Assembly (NCBI GenBank): GCA_030035585.1
Contig: CM057481.1
Span: forward strand, 10,441,128-10,505,127
Source: Dugong dugon
Taxonomy: Eukaryota; Chordata; Mammalia; Sirenia; Dugongidae
Length of the DNA: 64,000 bases
Direction of reading: 5' to 3'
Positions 13,001 to 21,931 of this stretch are shown piece by piece (the first letter of the stretch is position 1; every line of letters starts with the position of its first letter). The notes under the pieces were generated by a model. That model was not told the DNA's origin. It saw only the letters and a program-made list of their open reading frames with translations, and searched no databases. The position numbers and the translations under genes are program-made.

Positions 13001-16000
13001 AAAGAGAGAGAGGTAACGTAAGTTGTCATGTTAACAGCTCATGTGGGGTTTTATCAGTCAGAAAAACAGAAACGTCCAGGGATGGCCGACTGGTGTTTTC
13101 TGTTTCCCTGCTCACTTCAGGGTTCCCTGCAGCCCTTGTTGATTGAAAAAAAAAAAAACACAAAACTTGATGATCCTGATAAACTCCCCAGTCATGAAAG
13201 ATTCCTCACTGTAAGGTATTTTTCTTTCTACTGAAGATGTAGACAAGCATTTCAGGTATTTGATTTCAAAATATATATACACACACATACATACGTGTGT
13301 TTATTCATGTAGAGACATGTTAGTTGCTGCGAGCGAATTCCAACTCATAGCGACCCCAAGTGTGCAGAGTAGAAATGCACTCCATGGAGTTTTCAAGGCT
13401 TTGGCCTTTGGAAAGCAGATTGCCAGGCCTTACTTCCAAGGAATCTCTGGGTTTGAACCACCAACCTTTCTGTTAATAGTCCAGCACTTAACCATTTGTG
13501 CCACTCAGGGAGTCCTAGGTACAGGCATAGGTGTGTGAAATTTGTGACACATTGCAGCTGTTCTGTCAGTGGTTTAATAGTATCAGTTAGTACTCAGTAA
13601 CCTGTAGGATTTTAATTCTGTAAGGAAATGCCTAGGGTTTTGAAATTAATGCCTCCTCCCATTTATGGAGTTTACTTACCATGACTAGGAGAGTGGTTTC
13701 TGCTTGTTCTGTTAGAGGAAGCAGGAGGAGCTATAAATACCTGGCTTATACCCCAGAGAGGCCTAGAAACTCAGTGTTGCTGCAGTGTCAGTTTGAGGAC
13801 CTCTGTGACGTCAGCGTGCTTCGTGTGGACCCAGTGAGGACGTCAAGAGCTTGAAAATGCAAGAGGAGGCAGAGCGCTCTGTTGAGCCTTCTCTGCTGAT
13901 TCCTTATGGTTTCTTGGGAAGAGGAAATCAGATTTCCTGGGAACTCCTTGGTTGCATTTTGCCCTGTGTGATTAGATGTAGAGCTTCTCAGATTGTTTTC
14001 CCCACTCCCTACATGTTCCCAAGCACAGTACTCTTTGGGGGCATAGGTGCGTGTTGGTGTGGATGGGCTCAGTGAGACAATAGGTTGGGTACAGTCCCCT
14101 GTGTGCTTGGCATAACTCTGCCCCTCTTTTCTTAACTAGTGGCCACACACCTATGTGGCAGCTAGATAGAAGGGATGGGACATGCATTTACTTGTGAATG
14201 ATGCTTTTAATTCATTCTGGCATAAAATAAATCATATGTTTGTTATTTACTATATGTAGAAGAAAAGACTGTTCCAGGTTTTACACATCTGATAGGAAGT
14301 CACAGCTCTGGAGCTTTCATTCTTTTAGTCAATACCCATTGGAAAATTTCCAGAAAATTAAAGACTTTATGAATAAGAAGAATTTAAGTTTCCTAAATAT
14401 TTCTGGAGTCAAACTGATTTTGTTATTGTAGGAGCTAAACTGTCTTATCTAGACTTAACTAGAATGACTTCACATTTAAAGCTGTTAAAACATCACAGCA
14501 GGCCTGTCAGACAGTAATTTACCTTTTCTTTAACTGACTGAAAGCTACTCTGACATCTGCCCAGAACCTTCAGAGCTTAGAGCCAAGTCAGACAATGGGT
14601 AAGATGCTACTTTACTTAGGGCCACACGAAAATATCGTCACTGACTGTGACACTTGTGGGCCGCTCCTGAAAGAGCAGTAGACTGGTTGTGAGGAGAGCT
14701 GAGAAAGTTGGTCTGCTCCCGCGTCAGTTGAACGAGGAGGCTCACCTCCAGGATCCTGCAGTTTGCGTTAGGGTTCAGGATGCCAACTGTGTGTGGACTA
14801 CTGCCTTGTGTCCTTTGAAAGGTAGTGCCGTGTCCCCAGAATGGAGGGAGGTGTTAGATGGAAGAGTCTTTATTATTTTGCTTGAAGATGTCAGCTTGAC
14901 AGACATGGCTGATTTATATGTGATTATCATTGGTACATACTGAAGCTCTGTGTGAATGCCGTTTGGGCTGTTTTGAATTAAATGAGCTACAGTGGTTGTA
15001 AAAGTGCTGTGTAACTGTGAAGGAATATACCAGCAATGTTGCAGCAGATAACCAAAGGCCTGCCTAGACAGGAAAGGGACGTGGGCCGAGGGAGTGGTCA
15101 GTGACGGGCTCTGGGTTGCTCATGTGTAAGTCATGGGGCTGGATTAACCACTGTTCTTCTTCCTGTTCTCCCACACTGGCATTTACTTGGCTTTGACTGC
15201 GTAGCATTGTAACAGTACAAAGAGCCACTTCCTGACCCTGTGGTCTTGTGTGCTTTAGGTGCCTCTTCTGTAAAATGACGAAGAGTGGATTTGATGATCT
15301 CTGAAGTCGCCTAGAGTATAAGCTCGTAGTTCTAATAGTAGTTAAGTTCATCAGTTTGTCTTGCATTTCTGGTGTTAAATGGATGTTTGTAAAAAAGCTT
15401 TTTAATGTTGATTTAGTTGTTTTTCTTTAACAGGAATATCTTATCAAATTAGGCAATACAGAATGTCATCCAGAACAGTTTTTGGAAAGAAGATCAAAAT
15501 TAGATAAACTATTGATTATTATTCAAAATGAAGACATTGCAGGTTTCATTCACAAGGTAGACTATTAAGTCAAATTCACTACTTACTTTGGTTGTAAGAA
15601 CTTCCTTATTTTTAAATCTTACTGTGTATGAGACTAAAGCTGTTTGTTTTAAAAATATTATCATAAGCTTTAAAGGAGGTAGAACTTCGAGGTTGGGAAG
15701 TTTAGGGCTTGAGACCTAACAAACTCTTCCGTGAGTCAGCTTGTGAGGTTCACTTTTGTACCTCTGCCAAATTTTAAATTGCCGCACATCATAGATCTTC
15801 CCTATCGTTCCAGTAGTCCAGACTGAGAATACTGAATCCTTGAATGCCTTGGGTCTGCTGATGATCTTTATATTGTTCACCTCTTCATTGGTATGTCCCA
15901 GGCAAAGCCTATTTGTGCCCCCTCTTCTTTGCCAGCCCATTTCCCTTTTTTCTTGGATTTGGAGGAACCCCATCCAGTCTTGTGAGCCCAGCTCAAATCC

Positions 16001-19000
16001 TACTGCTCTCTTTGAAGCCTTTCCTGACTGTTCAGTACACAGGCTCTTGCCCTCATCTGAATGCTGACTACTCACAAGGCCAGACAGGCTAGCATTTGGT
16101 GATTCTCTGTTTCCAGGACTATTGTAAGCTTCTTGTCCTTAGAGTGTTCTCTTCATAGTACGTGCCCAGTACATGAATGCTGGTTTATATATTAGGAAAT
16201 AATGTTGGAAATACTGTTTTTGTACTTGGCTTTCCACGGGCAACTCACTCATATGGGTAAGCCATAGTGAATTTTGTTAGACGTTTCTTGTAGGTTACTT
16301 TACTGTTGAGTCTGTCAGTTCATTTCCTTACCCATCCTTATTTATGTTTTCATTTGGTATTTTATTTAAACAGGTACCTGGCTTGGTAACTTTAAAGAAG
16401 CTCTCCTGTGTTAGTTTTGCTGGTGTTGATAGTCTGGATGATGTTAAAAATCATACATACAATGAGTTATTCGTATCTGGAGGGTTTATCGTGTCTGACG
16501 AATCAATTCTAAATCCAGAGGTTATCACAATTGGTAAGATTTTTACATTCTTATGCGCGTGTAACTTCTCTTATTTTTTTCTAGGTTTTTCTCATTAATG
16601 ATGAGAAATCATAATTTTCAGTGTAGTGTCCATTATTCCTGCCACTCAGATAACTAGTGCATTCCCATCTTCTTTATTTTTGAGCTTTCATTACCTAAAC
16701 TTTTTCCTTTTCATAGTCTTTTCAAGTCATTGCCTCTGAATCTGGTAGAAGGTAAGGTTCTGTGGCTCTGCTGCACTTGGGGCACCCCTGACTTGTCACT
16801 GCTGTGTTGTTTTAATGTGTTGATGCTGTGTTCTTAGAGCTTTGGGGATATGTAGGTCTCTGTCTCCCTTAGAGGGCGGAAAGAGAAAGAATAGAAAGGA
16901 GATAGAACATAGAAAGGAGATGTTTCTATATAATATGAACAAGCACTTCTGTAATTCAGTTCTGGATGACTGTTATTTATTGAATTAAAAATGAACTTCT
17001 TTCTCTCCTCAACAGAGAACCTTAAAAATTTTTTGACATTCCTTGAAGAACTTAGTACTCCAGAAGGAAAATGGCAATGGAAAGTCCACTGTAAATTTCA
17101 GAAAAAACTAAAGGAACTGGGAAGGTAAGGTTTGGAAAGTAATTGTATAATTATTGTGCTCGCAGTTTTTCCATGGGTGTAGCTCGGTTTTCACAGATGT
17201 CCTTAGCCAGCCGTTGGGAGTGTTGATATTATTCTGGCTTTTTTAGGAGGAAGTAGTAGTCTTGTTCAGGTAGAAGTTTGGTGATGCTGTAGTTATATGT
17301 GTATAGGAAATACTGGTTTAGTCTTTCCCACTTGAGGGTTTAGAATAATAATCAGCATGGAATAACAGACACTTACCATTTTTCACTAAGCTGTACATGC
17401 CAACTTCTCCCATTGAAGGACCACCTTAGGCACCTAATCTAACAGTTACACGTTTGGACAAGGATTAATCTCCGCCTGACAAAGGGATTTCTGATTAGGA
17501 TATTCATTTATATAAATAGGTGATTTCTAACATGTCCAGAAATCACTTGTTTCTCAACATGTGCTCCTTGGAGGTTACTAGTTACCTGAGAGGCTCCAGA
17601 AAACATTGTTATCAGATGAGTTTGGAATACTGTATCCAACTACCGGAGAGTCAGTACAGTACATTCATATATTAAAGGATCTGGGAAACTCTGTAGTTAA
17701 GAATTCTGTCTAATGTTGGGCCAACCACATTTCCTAAATGTACATGAGACCACAAAATGTCCCATTTCTTGTAATACCTACTAACATTCCATGGTAGATG
17801 CTTTGGAAATTCAGGCTTAAAGGATTTTGAAGTGTTTAACTTTCTGTAGTTCACATTTTTAAAAACTTGTTCATCTTCACATCATATGAAGTAGCTCCAA
17901 AGGTGTAACTCGTCCAGTTACTTAATACCCTCATCTCCTGACAATAGCCAGTGGTTTCTCCTACCTGCTGCTTTGTGTCTTAAGGTGTATATTTAAGAAA
18001 CAAAAAAAAAAAAACAAAAAAACCCTGCTGCTGTTGAGTTGATTCCAACTCAGCGATCCTATTGGACAGAGTAGAACTGCCCCATAGGGTTTCCAAGGAG
18101 CAGCTGGTGGATTTGAACTACCGAATTTTGGTTAGCAGCCAAGCTCTTAAGCACTCTGCCATCAGGGCTCCGTGTTAGTGTATAGAAGTAGCTTAAAGTC
18201 ATGTATTGTGGAACTTTCTGAGATTTATACTTTTTTGTCCTTCATTATAAACTCAATAAATTAGCAGAGCTAACTTATTTAGTAACTAAAACGACTGAAC
18301 TTAATATTTAGTCAGTAAAAATGACTGGAGATTTTCACCTGAACTGAATAGCTGGCCCTCAGGCCTTGGGCCCGGAGAAGGTCCCTGGACGCCTCTTCCC
18401 CGTCTGTGTCCCAGGAAGCAGCCCTGCACCAGGCAGTGAGCTAAGTGATGCGGTTGTCGTTAGTAACTTGCATTGGGAAATGGTGGTTTTAATCTGAAGC
18501 AAAAACTTCCAGACTAAGTTTTAGAAATGCAGATCCAGATACTGAAGTGCTTAATCTCACAGATTGAACGCTAAAGCCTTGAGCCTGCTGACGCTTCTGA
18601 ATGTCTATCAGAAGAAACATCTGGTTGAAATTTTATCATACCACAACTGTGATTCACAAACTCGAAATGCCCCAGAACTGGACTGCCTTATCAGACTTCA
18701 GGCTCAGAACATCCAGCAACGACACATAGTGTTTTTAACAGGTAAAGAGAGCATTCTTAACCTTCCTTTCTCCCATGAGTCTGGGAATGTGGAGGGAAAA
18801 AAGGGTTTGGTGGGGCTGTGGTGGGTGTCGATCGTTAAGCTGCGATACTGAACATGTCGATTTTGTGAGGACCAGGGGCAGGCATCGTTTGTCCAGGCAT
18901 ATTCCCAAGTCTTTACACTTGAACCATTTTTTGTTTGTTTAGAGAAGAACATCAAGATGCTTTCCAGTTACACAGATAATGGAGTAGTGGTCGCAACTGT

Positions 19001-20470
19001 GGAAGACTTTATGCAAAACTTTAAGAGTCTTGTGGGCTTTCACAACTCTGACACAGATGAAACCCTTCCGCTGCTTGGTGCTAATGAGAATCTTGAGTCA
19101 CAGTCAGGTAACTTTTCAGTAGTTTTCATTTTCTTTAAGGCAGACAGAAAAAGGGGACCGGGTTTTGCTCTGTTAACAAGGAAATGCCTATTTTGCAAAC
19201 ATTCCCCTCGGGAAGTGTTTGAAGGCATTTAGCATTCTGATACTTAGCGTGCACAAAACCTGGTTGTTTATTGTACTGTAGCCAGTAGAAGTTGATAGTT
19301 ACCAGACTACGCATTTCAGTCTATCCTGTAGACTATGCATATTCTCTCTCTCAGAGTATAAAAGCTTAACTGGCTGCTGTTGTCAGCAAATGGGTTGTAT
19401 TAAGAAAAAAGTAGGAAACCAGATACTGGGATTTAGCATTGGGCTACAGCAGTCTCCCCAGACGGATAGACTGGTTTAATTCCAGGTAGTCTGGGTATCC
19501 GTAGCTTTAGTCTTTTGTGAGATGGCCTCTGCTTTGGTTCCAGGTTTTGTATAAAATGAAAGATGTGCTTAATTTTGTTTTTGATGAAAAGCAGAGATGA
19601 TAGAGCAAACCAGCTTAGTTAGTAATCAGTCCAGTGAAGCTAGATGTCGAAAATTTTTATTTTATATTTGTTTTGCCAAATACTGAATTACCGTATAACT
19701 TTAGATGCTGTTTTGACATTAACCCCTTTGGAGCTGGGAGTTGGGATTTCCCAACATTAAACGTGAACACATTTCGCAGAAGCTTTTAGCATCGGATTAT
19801 CTGGACATTCACACCTAGTGTGAGTGTTGTGACTAAGTGAACTTGTGGCAGAAGACCAAGCTTTAAGGGATTGTGGACTTGCAGACCCCTGGCGCGTTAT
19901 ATTGTGTGAGTAGTGTATAATTTTAAAACTTAAACAAATTGTGTATTTCAATAGAGGAGGACTTTTTGTTTTTTAAATGTAGCTCTTTTAGAAAGCGATG
20001 GAAAGGATGAAGAGGATATGTCTCTGGATTCAGGGAATGAAATCTCACAAATAGAAGTTTGCAGCAATTTTCATTCAGAGATATTGGCGAAAGAGACCAA
20101 AGGATCACGTGGAACAGATCAAACAAAGAATATTCATATTGAGTTGCAGTCGTCTCTTGACATGCAAAACAGTTTACTAGAAGATCAGACTTACCCAGTT
20201 GACTCTGCAGAGAGAGCTTCCCTTGGTAGAGCGTGCTCGGAAGACGAGAAGAGCACTTCAGCAGAACACGATTTGTACAGCAACTTTCAGTTAAATATGT
20301 CCCAGCAGTTTAGTCATTTCAGTGTTCTCACTCATCAGACATTTTTGGGGACACCATATACCCTTTCATCAAGTCAGTCGCAAGAAAGTGAAAATTACTT
20401 TTTATCTGCTTATACTCAAAGCTCGGATAGAGATAGATCCCCATCTCCATTAAGTTGGGGGAAAAAATGA
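332..20470 (+). CDS. TASOR: TASOR (FAM208A), C-terminal ten coding exons; 5' part outside window
   Basis: TASOR is the scaffold of the nuclear HUSH complex (with MPP8 and periphilin), which directs H3K9me3 silencing of L1s, integrated retroviruses and other intron-poor transcribed DNA. Ten exons read through in phase: 332-1033, 5388-5806, 7000-7144, 11800-12728, 15434-15556, 16374-16533, 17016-17124, 18563-18741, 18943-19107 and 19983-20470. They give about 1,138 residues, so the window starts near residue 530 of a protein of about 1,670; the pseudo-PARP and SPOC domains lie upstream. I recognised it from sequence, e.g. the tail NYFLSAYTQS...LSWGK and the segment EYNLFSRKIEEILKQKN. The large exon holds the helical periphilin-binding region; the five short exons after it cover the folded C-terminal (PIN-like) part, from knowledge of the family. 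The gene is convergent with CCDC66, as in human. Oddity: the last codons are shifted by +1 relative to the human ending I recall. Confidence 0.95.
1116..1329 (+). mobile_element. hAT-like non-autonomous DNA transposon (MER1-group type) with 8-bp TSD
   Basis: The 214-bp element runs from CAGGGATCTGCAGAC to ATCCCCTG, the inverted ends typical of small hAT elements, and contains the familiar GTAAATAAAGTTTTATTG core. It is flanked by TTCTAGTA (1108-1115) and CCCTAGTA (1330-1337), an 8-bp target duplication with two changes. Confidence 0.75.
1918..2055. repeat. Possible old DNA-transposon remnant
   Basis: The segment with TAGCCACATGTGG, an AT-rich middle and a tail mentioning TTTGACAATGCTGG resembles an old interspersed MER-type element. 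The family is not certain. Confidence 0.35.
2565..2835 (-). repeat. MIR SINE
   Basis: AAGTACTTACTGTGTGCTAA, a downstream TTTTACAGAGGAGAAAAC block and ACATTTGAACTCAG match the MIR consensus in reverse orientation. Confidence 0.75.
3204..3405 (+). mobile_element. AfroSINE, long subfamily
   Basis: A tRNA-like head (GGTCCCTGAGTGGCGCAAAC, then a GGTTTGAACCCACC B box), a middle with GATCTGCTTCTGAAAGGTCA, and the tail GTCGCCATGAGTTGGAATTG. It ends in a CAACTAACAACAA-type tail. Confidence 0.85.
3406..3660 (+). repeat. Old L1M-type 3' fragment
   Basis: AATAAAATGCACCCATTTTA, CCACTGATCTGTTTTCTG and ATAATTAGAATCGTATGG are the diverged forms of a well-known L1M 3' segment. The SINE before it may have inserted at its edge. 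Confidence 0.55.
4370..5290 (-). mobile_element. Decayed mariner transposon with DD34D transposase remnant
   Basis: Read on the - strand, the segment has an N-terminal DNA-binding part (ITEALQQVYGNVAPHKTTVF then RWIKR near 4970-5080). Further on comes a catalytic part with HHDNAPARSSRVARAVLQEF and LPHPPYSPDLAPSDFFLFPK. The Asp codons at 4727-4729 and 4622-4624 are in one frame with 34 codons between them, the mariner DD34D signature. Several stops and frame changes make it dead. I did not resolve the terminal inverted repeats, so the ends are approximate. Confidence 0.82.
5388..5806 (+). CDS. TASOR: TASOR coding exon (419 nt)
   Basis: The acceptor is tttttcctcag/AG and the donor AAAGAA/gtaagc; the exon enters in phase 1 and ends in phase 0. 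It encodes ESPQPVGSLISALGHDADLRRQ... to TDLKLHLKE. The reading frame continues 76 nt into the intron before a stop, so the open frame alone overstates the exon. Confidence 0.93.
6612..6798 (+). mobile_element. hAT-like non-autonomous element, second copy
   Basis: The same family as 1116-1329: CCTGTTTTTGTAACTAAAAT, then AACACAGCCACG, then TGGCCCTTTACGGAAAGGGT and a terminal ACCCCTG. The 5' end is eroded. Confidence 0.6.
7000..7144 (+). CDS. TASOR: TASOR coding exon (145 nt)
   Basis: The acceptor is taatttttag/GAT and the donor ACAG/gtaaaa; phase 0 in, phase 1 out. It encodes DPNLISMNNFEDCSLCPTV... to WKLIPITG. The exon begins 18 nt before the ATG at 7018, which is an internal Met. Confidence 0.92.
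9225..9540 (+). repeat. Old L1M-type 3' fragment
   Basis: GTGACCACCATCCAGATCAA, GAGTAACCACTATTCTAACT and TGTCTGGGTTTCGTCAATGT correspond to the same old L1 3' region as 3406-3660. Confidence 0.5.
10085..10300 (+). repeat. Old L1-like fragment
   Basis: GGATGAACCACTGTTACGCA and CTTCCAGACCTTTTCTGTGC, preceded by an AT-rich stretch, look like another old L1M/HAL1 3' segment. The family is tentative. Confidence 0.35.
11800..12728 (+). CDS. TASOR: TASOR large exon with periphilin-binding helices (929 nt)
   Basis: The acceptor is cctgtatag/GT and the donor ATAAAG/gtaact; phase 1 in, phase 0 out. The product runs GMKSPEEQLVCVPPQE... to YIHEEEENMLCKEIK. About 80 residues in, the helical segment EYNLFSRKIEEILKQKN...KMKRLSEFIYSKTSKAG appears. 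By position (about residue 1035 of the full protein) it falls in the region known to bind periphilin; that assignment rests on family knowledge. The rest is acidic, Ser-rich and probably disordered. Confidence 0.94.
12729..15433 (+). other. TASOR: TASOR intron, 2.7 kb
   Basis: It contains one AfroSINE (13316-13516) preceded by a TA/CA microsatellite (13270-13300). The rest shows no recognisable gene or RNA. Confidence 0.6.
13316..13516 (-). mobile_element. AfroSINE, long subfamily
   Basis: Reverse orientation: tail AATTCCAACTCATAGCGACC, middle GGAAAGCAGATTGCCAGGCC, head GTGCCACTCAGGGAGTCC. Confidence 0.85.
15434..15556 (+). CDS. TASOR: TASOR coding exon (123 nt)
   Basis: The acceptor is tttctttaacag/GAA and the donor CACAAG/gtagac; phase 0 at both ends. 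It encodes 41 residues, EYLIKLGNTECHPEQFLERR... to EDIAGFIHK. It is too short to stand out as an open frame but joins exactly to its neighbours. Confidence 0.92.
15920..16190 (+). repeat. L2-like fragment
   Basis: GAGCCCAGCTCAAATCCTAC, TTTGAAGCCTTTCCTGACTG, TGTAAGCTTCTTGTCCTTAG and ACGTGCCCAGTACATGAATG follow the order of the L2 3' end. Confidence 0.55.
16374..16533 (+). CDS. TASOR: TASOR coding exon (160 nt)
   Basis: The acceptor is atttaaacag/GTA and the donor ATTG/gtaaga; phase 0 in, phase 1 out. It encodes VPGLVTLKKLSCVSFAGVDS... to NPEVITIG, part of the folded C-terminal domain that resembles a PIN-like fold in the family. Confidence 0.93.
17016..17124 (+). CDS. TASOR: TASOR coding exon (109 nt)
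   Basis: The acceptor is ctcctcaacag/AG and the donor GGAAG/gtaagg; phase 1 in, phase 2 out. It encodes ENLKNFLTFLEELSTPEGKW... to KKLKELGR, with the last codon split over the junction. Confidence 0.92.
18022..18172 (-). mobile_element. AfroSINE, short subfamily
   Basis: Reverse orientation: TGCTGTTGAGTTGATTCCAA, GTAGAACTGCCCCATAGGGT, TTTGGTTAGCAGCCAAGCTC and GGGCTCC. A poly(A)-rich stretch precedes it on the + strand. Confidence 0.88.
18563..18741 (+). CDS. TASOR: TASOR coding exon (179 nt)
   Basis: The acceptor is aatctcacag/A and the donor ACAG/gtaaag; phase 2 in, phase 1 out. It encodes RLNAKALSLLTLLNVYQKKH... to QQRHIVFLTG. The two nucleotides left by the previous exon make the first Arg codon. 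Confidence 0.93.
18943..19107 (+). CDS. TASOR: TASOR coding exon (165 nt)
   Basis: The acceptor is ttgtttgtttag/AG and the donor TCAG/gtaact; phase 1 at both ends. It encodes EKNIKMLSSYTDNGVVVATV... to NENLESQSG. A shorter human isoform with a different C-terminus is, as I recall, formed after this exon. Confidence 0.93.
19983..20470 (+). CDS. TASOR: TASOR terminal coding exon, stop TGA 20468-20470
   Basis: The acceptor is ttttaaatgtag/CT, phase 1 in. It encodes ALLESDGKDEEDMSLDSGNE... to SPLSWGKK, then TGA. The human protein, as I recall it, ends LSWGKSDSSRPYSQEK. Here the G5A6 run at 20457-20467 puts the frame one base out. The next frame stays open as DSSRPYSKEK to a TAA at 20499-20501, so about ten residues are lost by a +1 change in a homopolymer or by a sequencing error. 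Confidence 0.92.
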
Positions 20471-20700
20471 TTCTTCCAGACCGTATTCAAAAGAGAAGTA
20501 ATTATAGTAACTTTTTTTTTTTTTTAAATAGTTTGTTGTGGACTTTTTCTGTTTCTTAAAAGTGAATTAACAATTTATATTTCATTCTCTAAACAAAAGA
20601 TTTCTTGTCCTTTCTCAATTTTTTTCTCTTATTTAAATCATGATGGCCTGTAACAGTTGAAGCATCTAAAAATTAAAATAAATATATATTTTTTAACATA
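20471..20700 (+). other. TASOR: TASOR 3' UTR (short form)
   Basis: An AT-rich stretch runs from the TASOR stop to just past the AATAAA at 20677-20682. It includes the former in-frame tail (to 20501) and a T12 run near 20512-20524. Confidence 0.7.
20677..20682 (+). terminator. TASOR: TASOR poly(A) signal AATAAA
   Basis: A canonical AATAAA lies about 207 nt after the stop, followed by T/GT-rich sequence. Further downstream signals may extend the transcript toward CCDC66. Confidence 0.65.
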
Positions 20701-21713
20701 TATTGTTACTTGAATTATCTCATGATGGCACTTTTAAGTTTTACATTTGTATGTCACATACTTGGGCTTCAAATTGAAGCCTGTTTTATATGTAAAACTA
20801 GGTATTTACAGAAAGGATGGAAACATCAGTGGCTTTACCTTTATTCCTCTAATGCCAGATGATACAAACTACTTTTGCTGAAATGAATTACCGATTATTT
20901 ATTTTGAGTTAAGCTTTTGTATAGTGTTTTTACACAGGTATAAGCCAGTGATGTTAATTATTTACAGGATTCTGGCTCAAGACCACAAGATTTATATAAG
21001 AATGGCAGTTTCATTTAGATAATCAATTGTGTAAATAAGACTTACTACCAAGCAGCACTATTTTTATCTTTTAGGCTTAGCCATGTAAAAATTGCCTATT
21101 GCTAAAATTTCAGTCAGCTTTTTGAGAGTATTTGATAATTACAATTTTCAGTGCTTGTGTGGGCCTTGATTTAACCAAATTTAGTTTCATCTTTTAAAAA
21201 AAATAGGCTTCTGTTACTTAAACAGTTTGGAAAAAAACTTGCCTATAGATTTTTTTTTAAACTGGCAGTCTTAGAAGAATGGAAGTATATAGTATATTTT
21301 TTGACATTATCTTTAGTAGGATTAGTTACCATTTATTCAGCAGTTTAGGTGCTAAAAAGTGTATGGTGGAAAGTATATGGTGGATATAGAAAACTCCCAT
21401 CTGTTGCTCATAACTGCCTCTCCATTACTGATGCTAACCTGTAAATGTGTTTTGAAAAAAGAGGATTTAGAAAACAAAAGTCAGAACTTCAGCACCTCAA
21501 AAGGACTGTGGAAGAATGCCGTTTTAAACTTGTTGATAGAACAAAATACATGAGTGGTATTGTGGGGCAGAATGTGTTAACAGGTCAGAGACTCCAGACT
21601 GTATCACGGTAAGTAGAATGTTTCTATAGGACTTAAATACCCAGGTTATGAAAAAGAAAGAAAAAAAAAAATTTTTTTTTTTTTTTACTAGAAAAACTTT
21701 TGTAAAAGTGTCT
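20701..21713. other. Convergent intergenic interval between TASOR and CCDC66
   Basis: About 1 kb of AT-rich sequence separates the nearest poly(A) signals of the two convergent genes. It contains an unexplained 55-codon + strand frame (21445-21612) followed by an A-rich tract, and an A/T homopolymer block at 21656-21686. In human I recall the two transcription units overlapping here, so longer 3' UTRs may cover this interval. Confidence 0.6.
21445..21612 (+). other. Orphan 55-codon open frame, possible exon or retrocopy fragment
   Basis: The frame starts at ATG 21445 and ends at TAA 21610-21612. Its product begins MCFEKRGFRKQKSELQHLKR and ends GQRLQTVSR; the middle looks helical and charged (LKRTVEECRFKLVDRTKYM), more coding-like than its surroundings. 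It ends on GGTAAGTA, a good splice-donor match, but I see no good acceptor upstream. An A-rich tract follows about 45 nt later, which would also fit a decayed retrocopy. I do not recognise the protein. Confidence 0.3.
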
Positions 21714-21719
21714 TTTATT
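21714..21719 (-). terminator. CCDC66: CCDC66 poly(A) signal (AATAAA on - strand)
   Basis: TTTATT on the + strand lies 126 nt beyond the CCDC66 stop codon in the direction of transcription. Confidence 0.6.
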
Positions 21720-21844
21720 ATATAAAAATACAGCATTTTACTACATAATGTATAAGTTTTTAATGAGCATTTGAAAAATACAACTGAACAAAGAGCACAT
21801 TTTATAATTTGGAGAACAAATGTGAAGGATTTGGTTTTCTACAG

Positions 21845-21931
21845 TTAAAACAAAGAACTAAAATTCTCTTCTTGATTTGCAGCTGAAGGCATGAGATTAG
21901 TTTCCAATTCCTTCTGCTTCTGGAGAAGGCC
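21845..21931 (-). CDS. CCDC66: CCDC66 terminal coding exon with stop
   Basis: On the - strand the acceptor is gtggtttcag/GGC. The exon encodes [20 protein letters not shown] then EENFSSLF and TAA (21845-21847). The human tail, as I recall, is [20 protein letters not shown]..., so start, length and stop all agree. Confidence 0.93.
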   Translation of the reverse strand, partial: GLLQKQKELETNLMPSAANQEENFSSLF

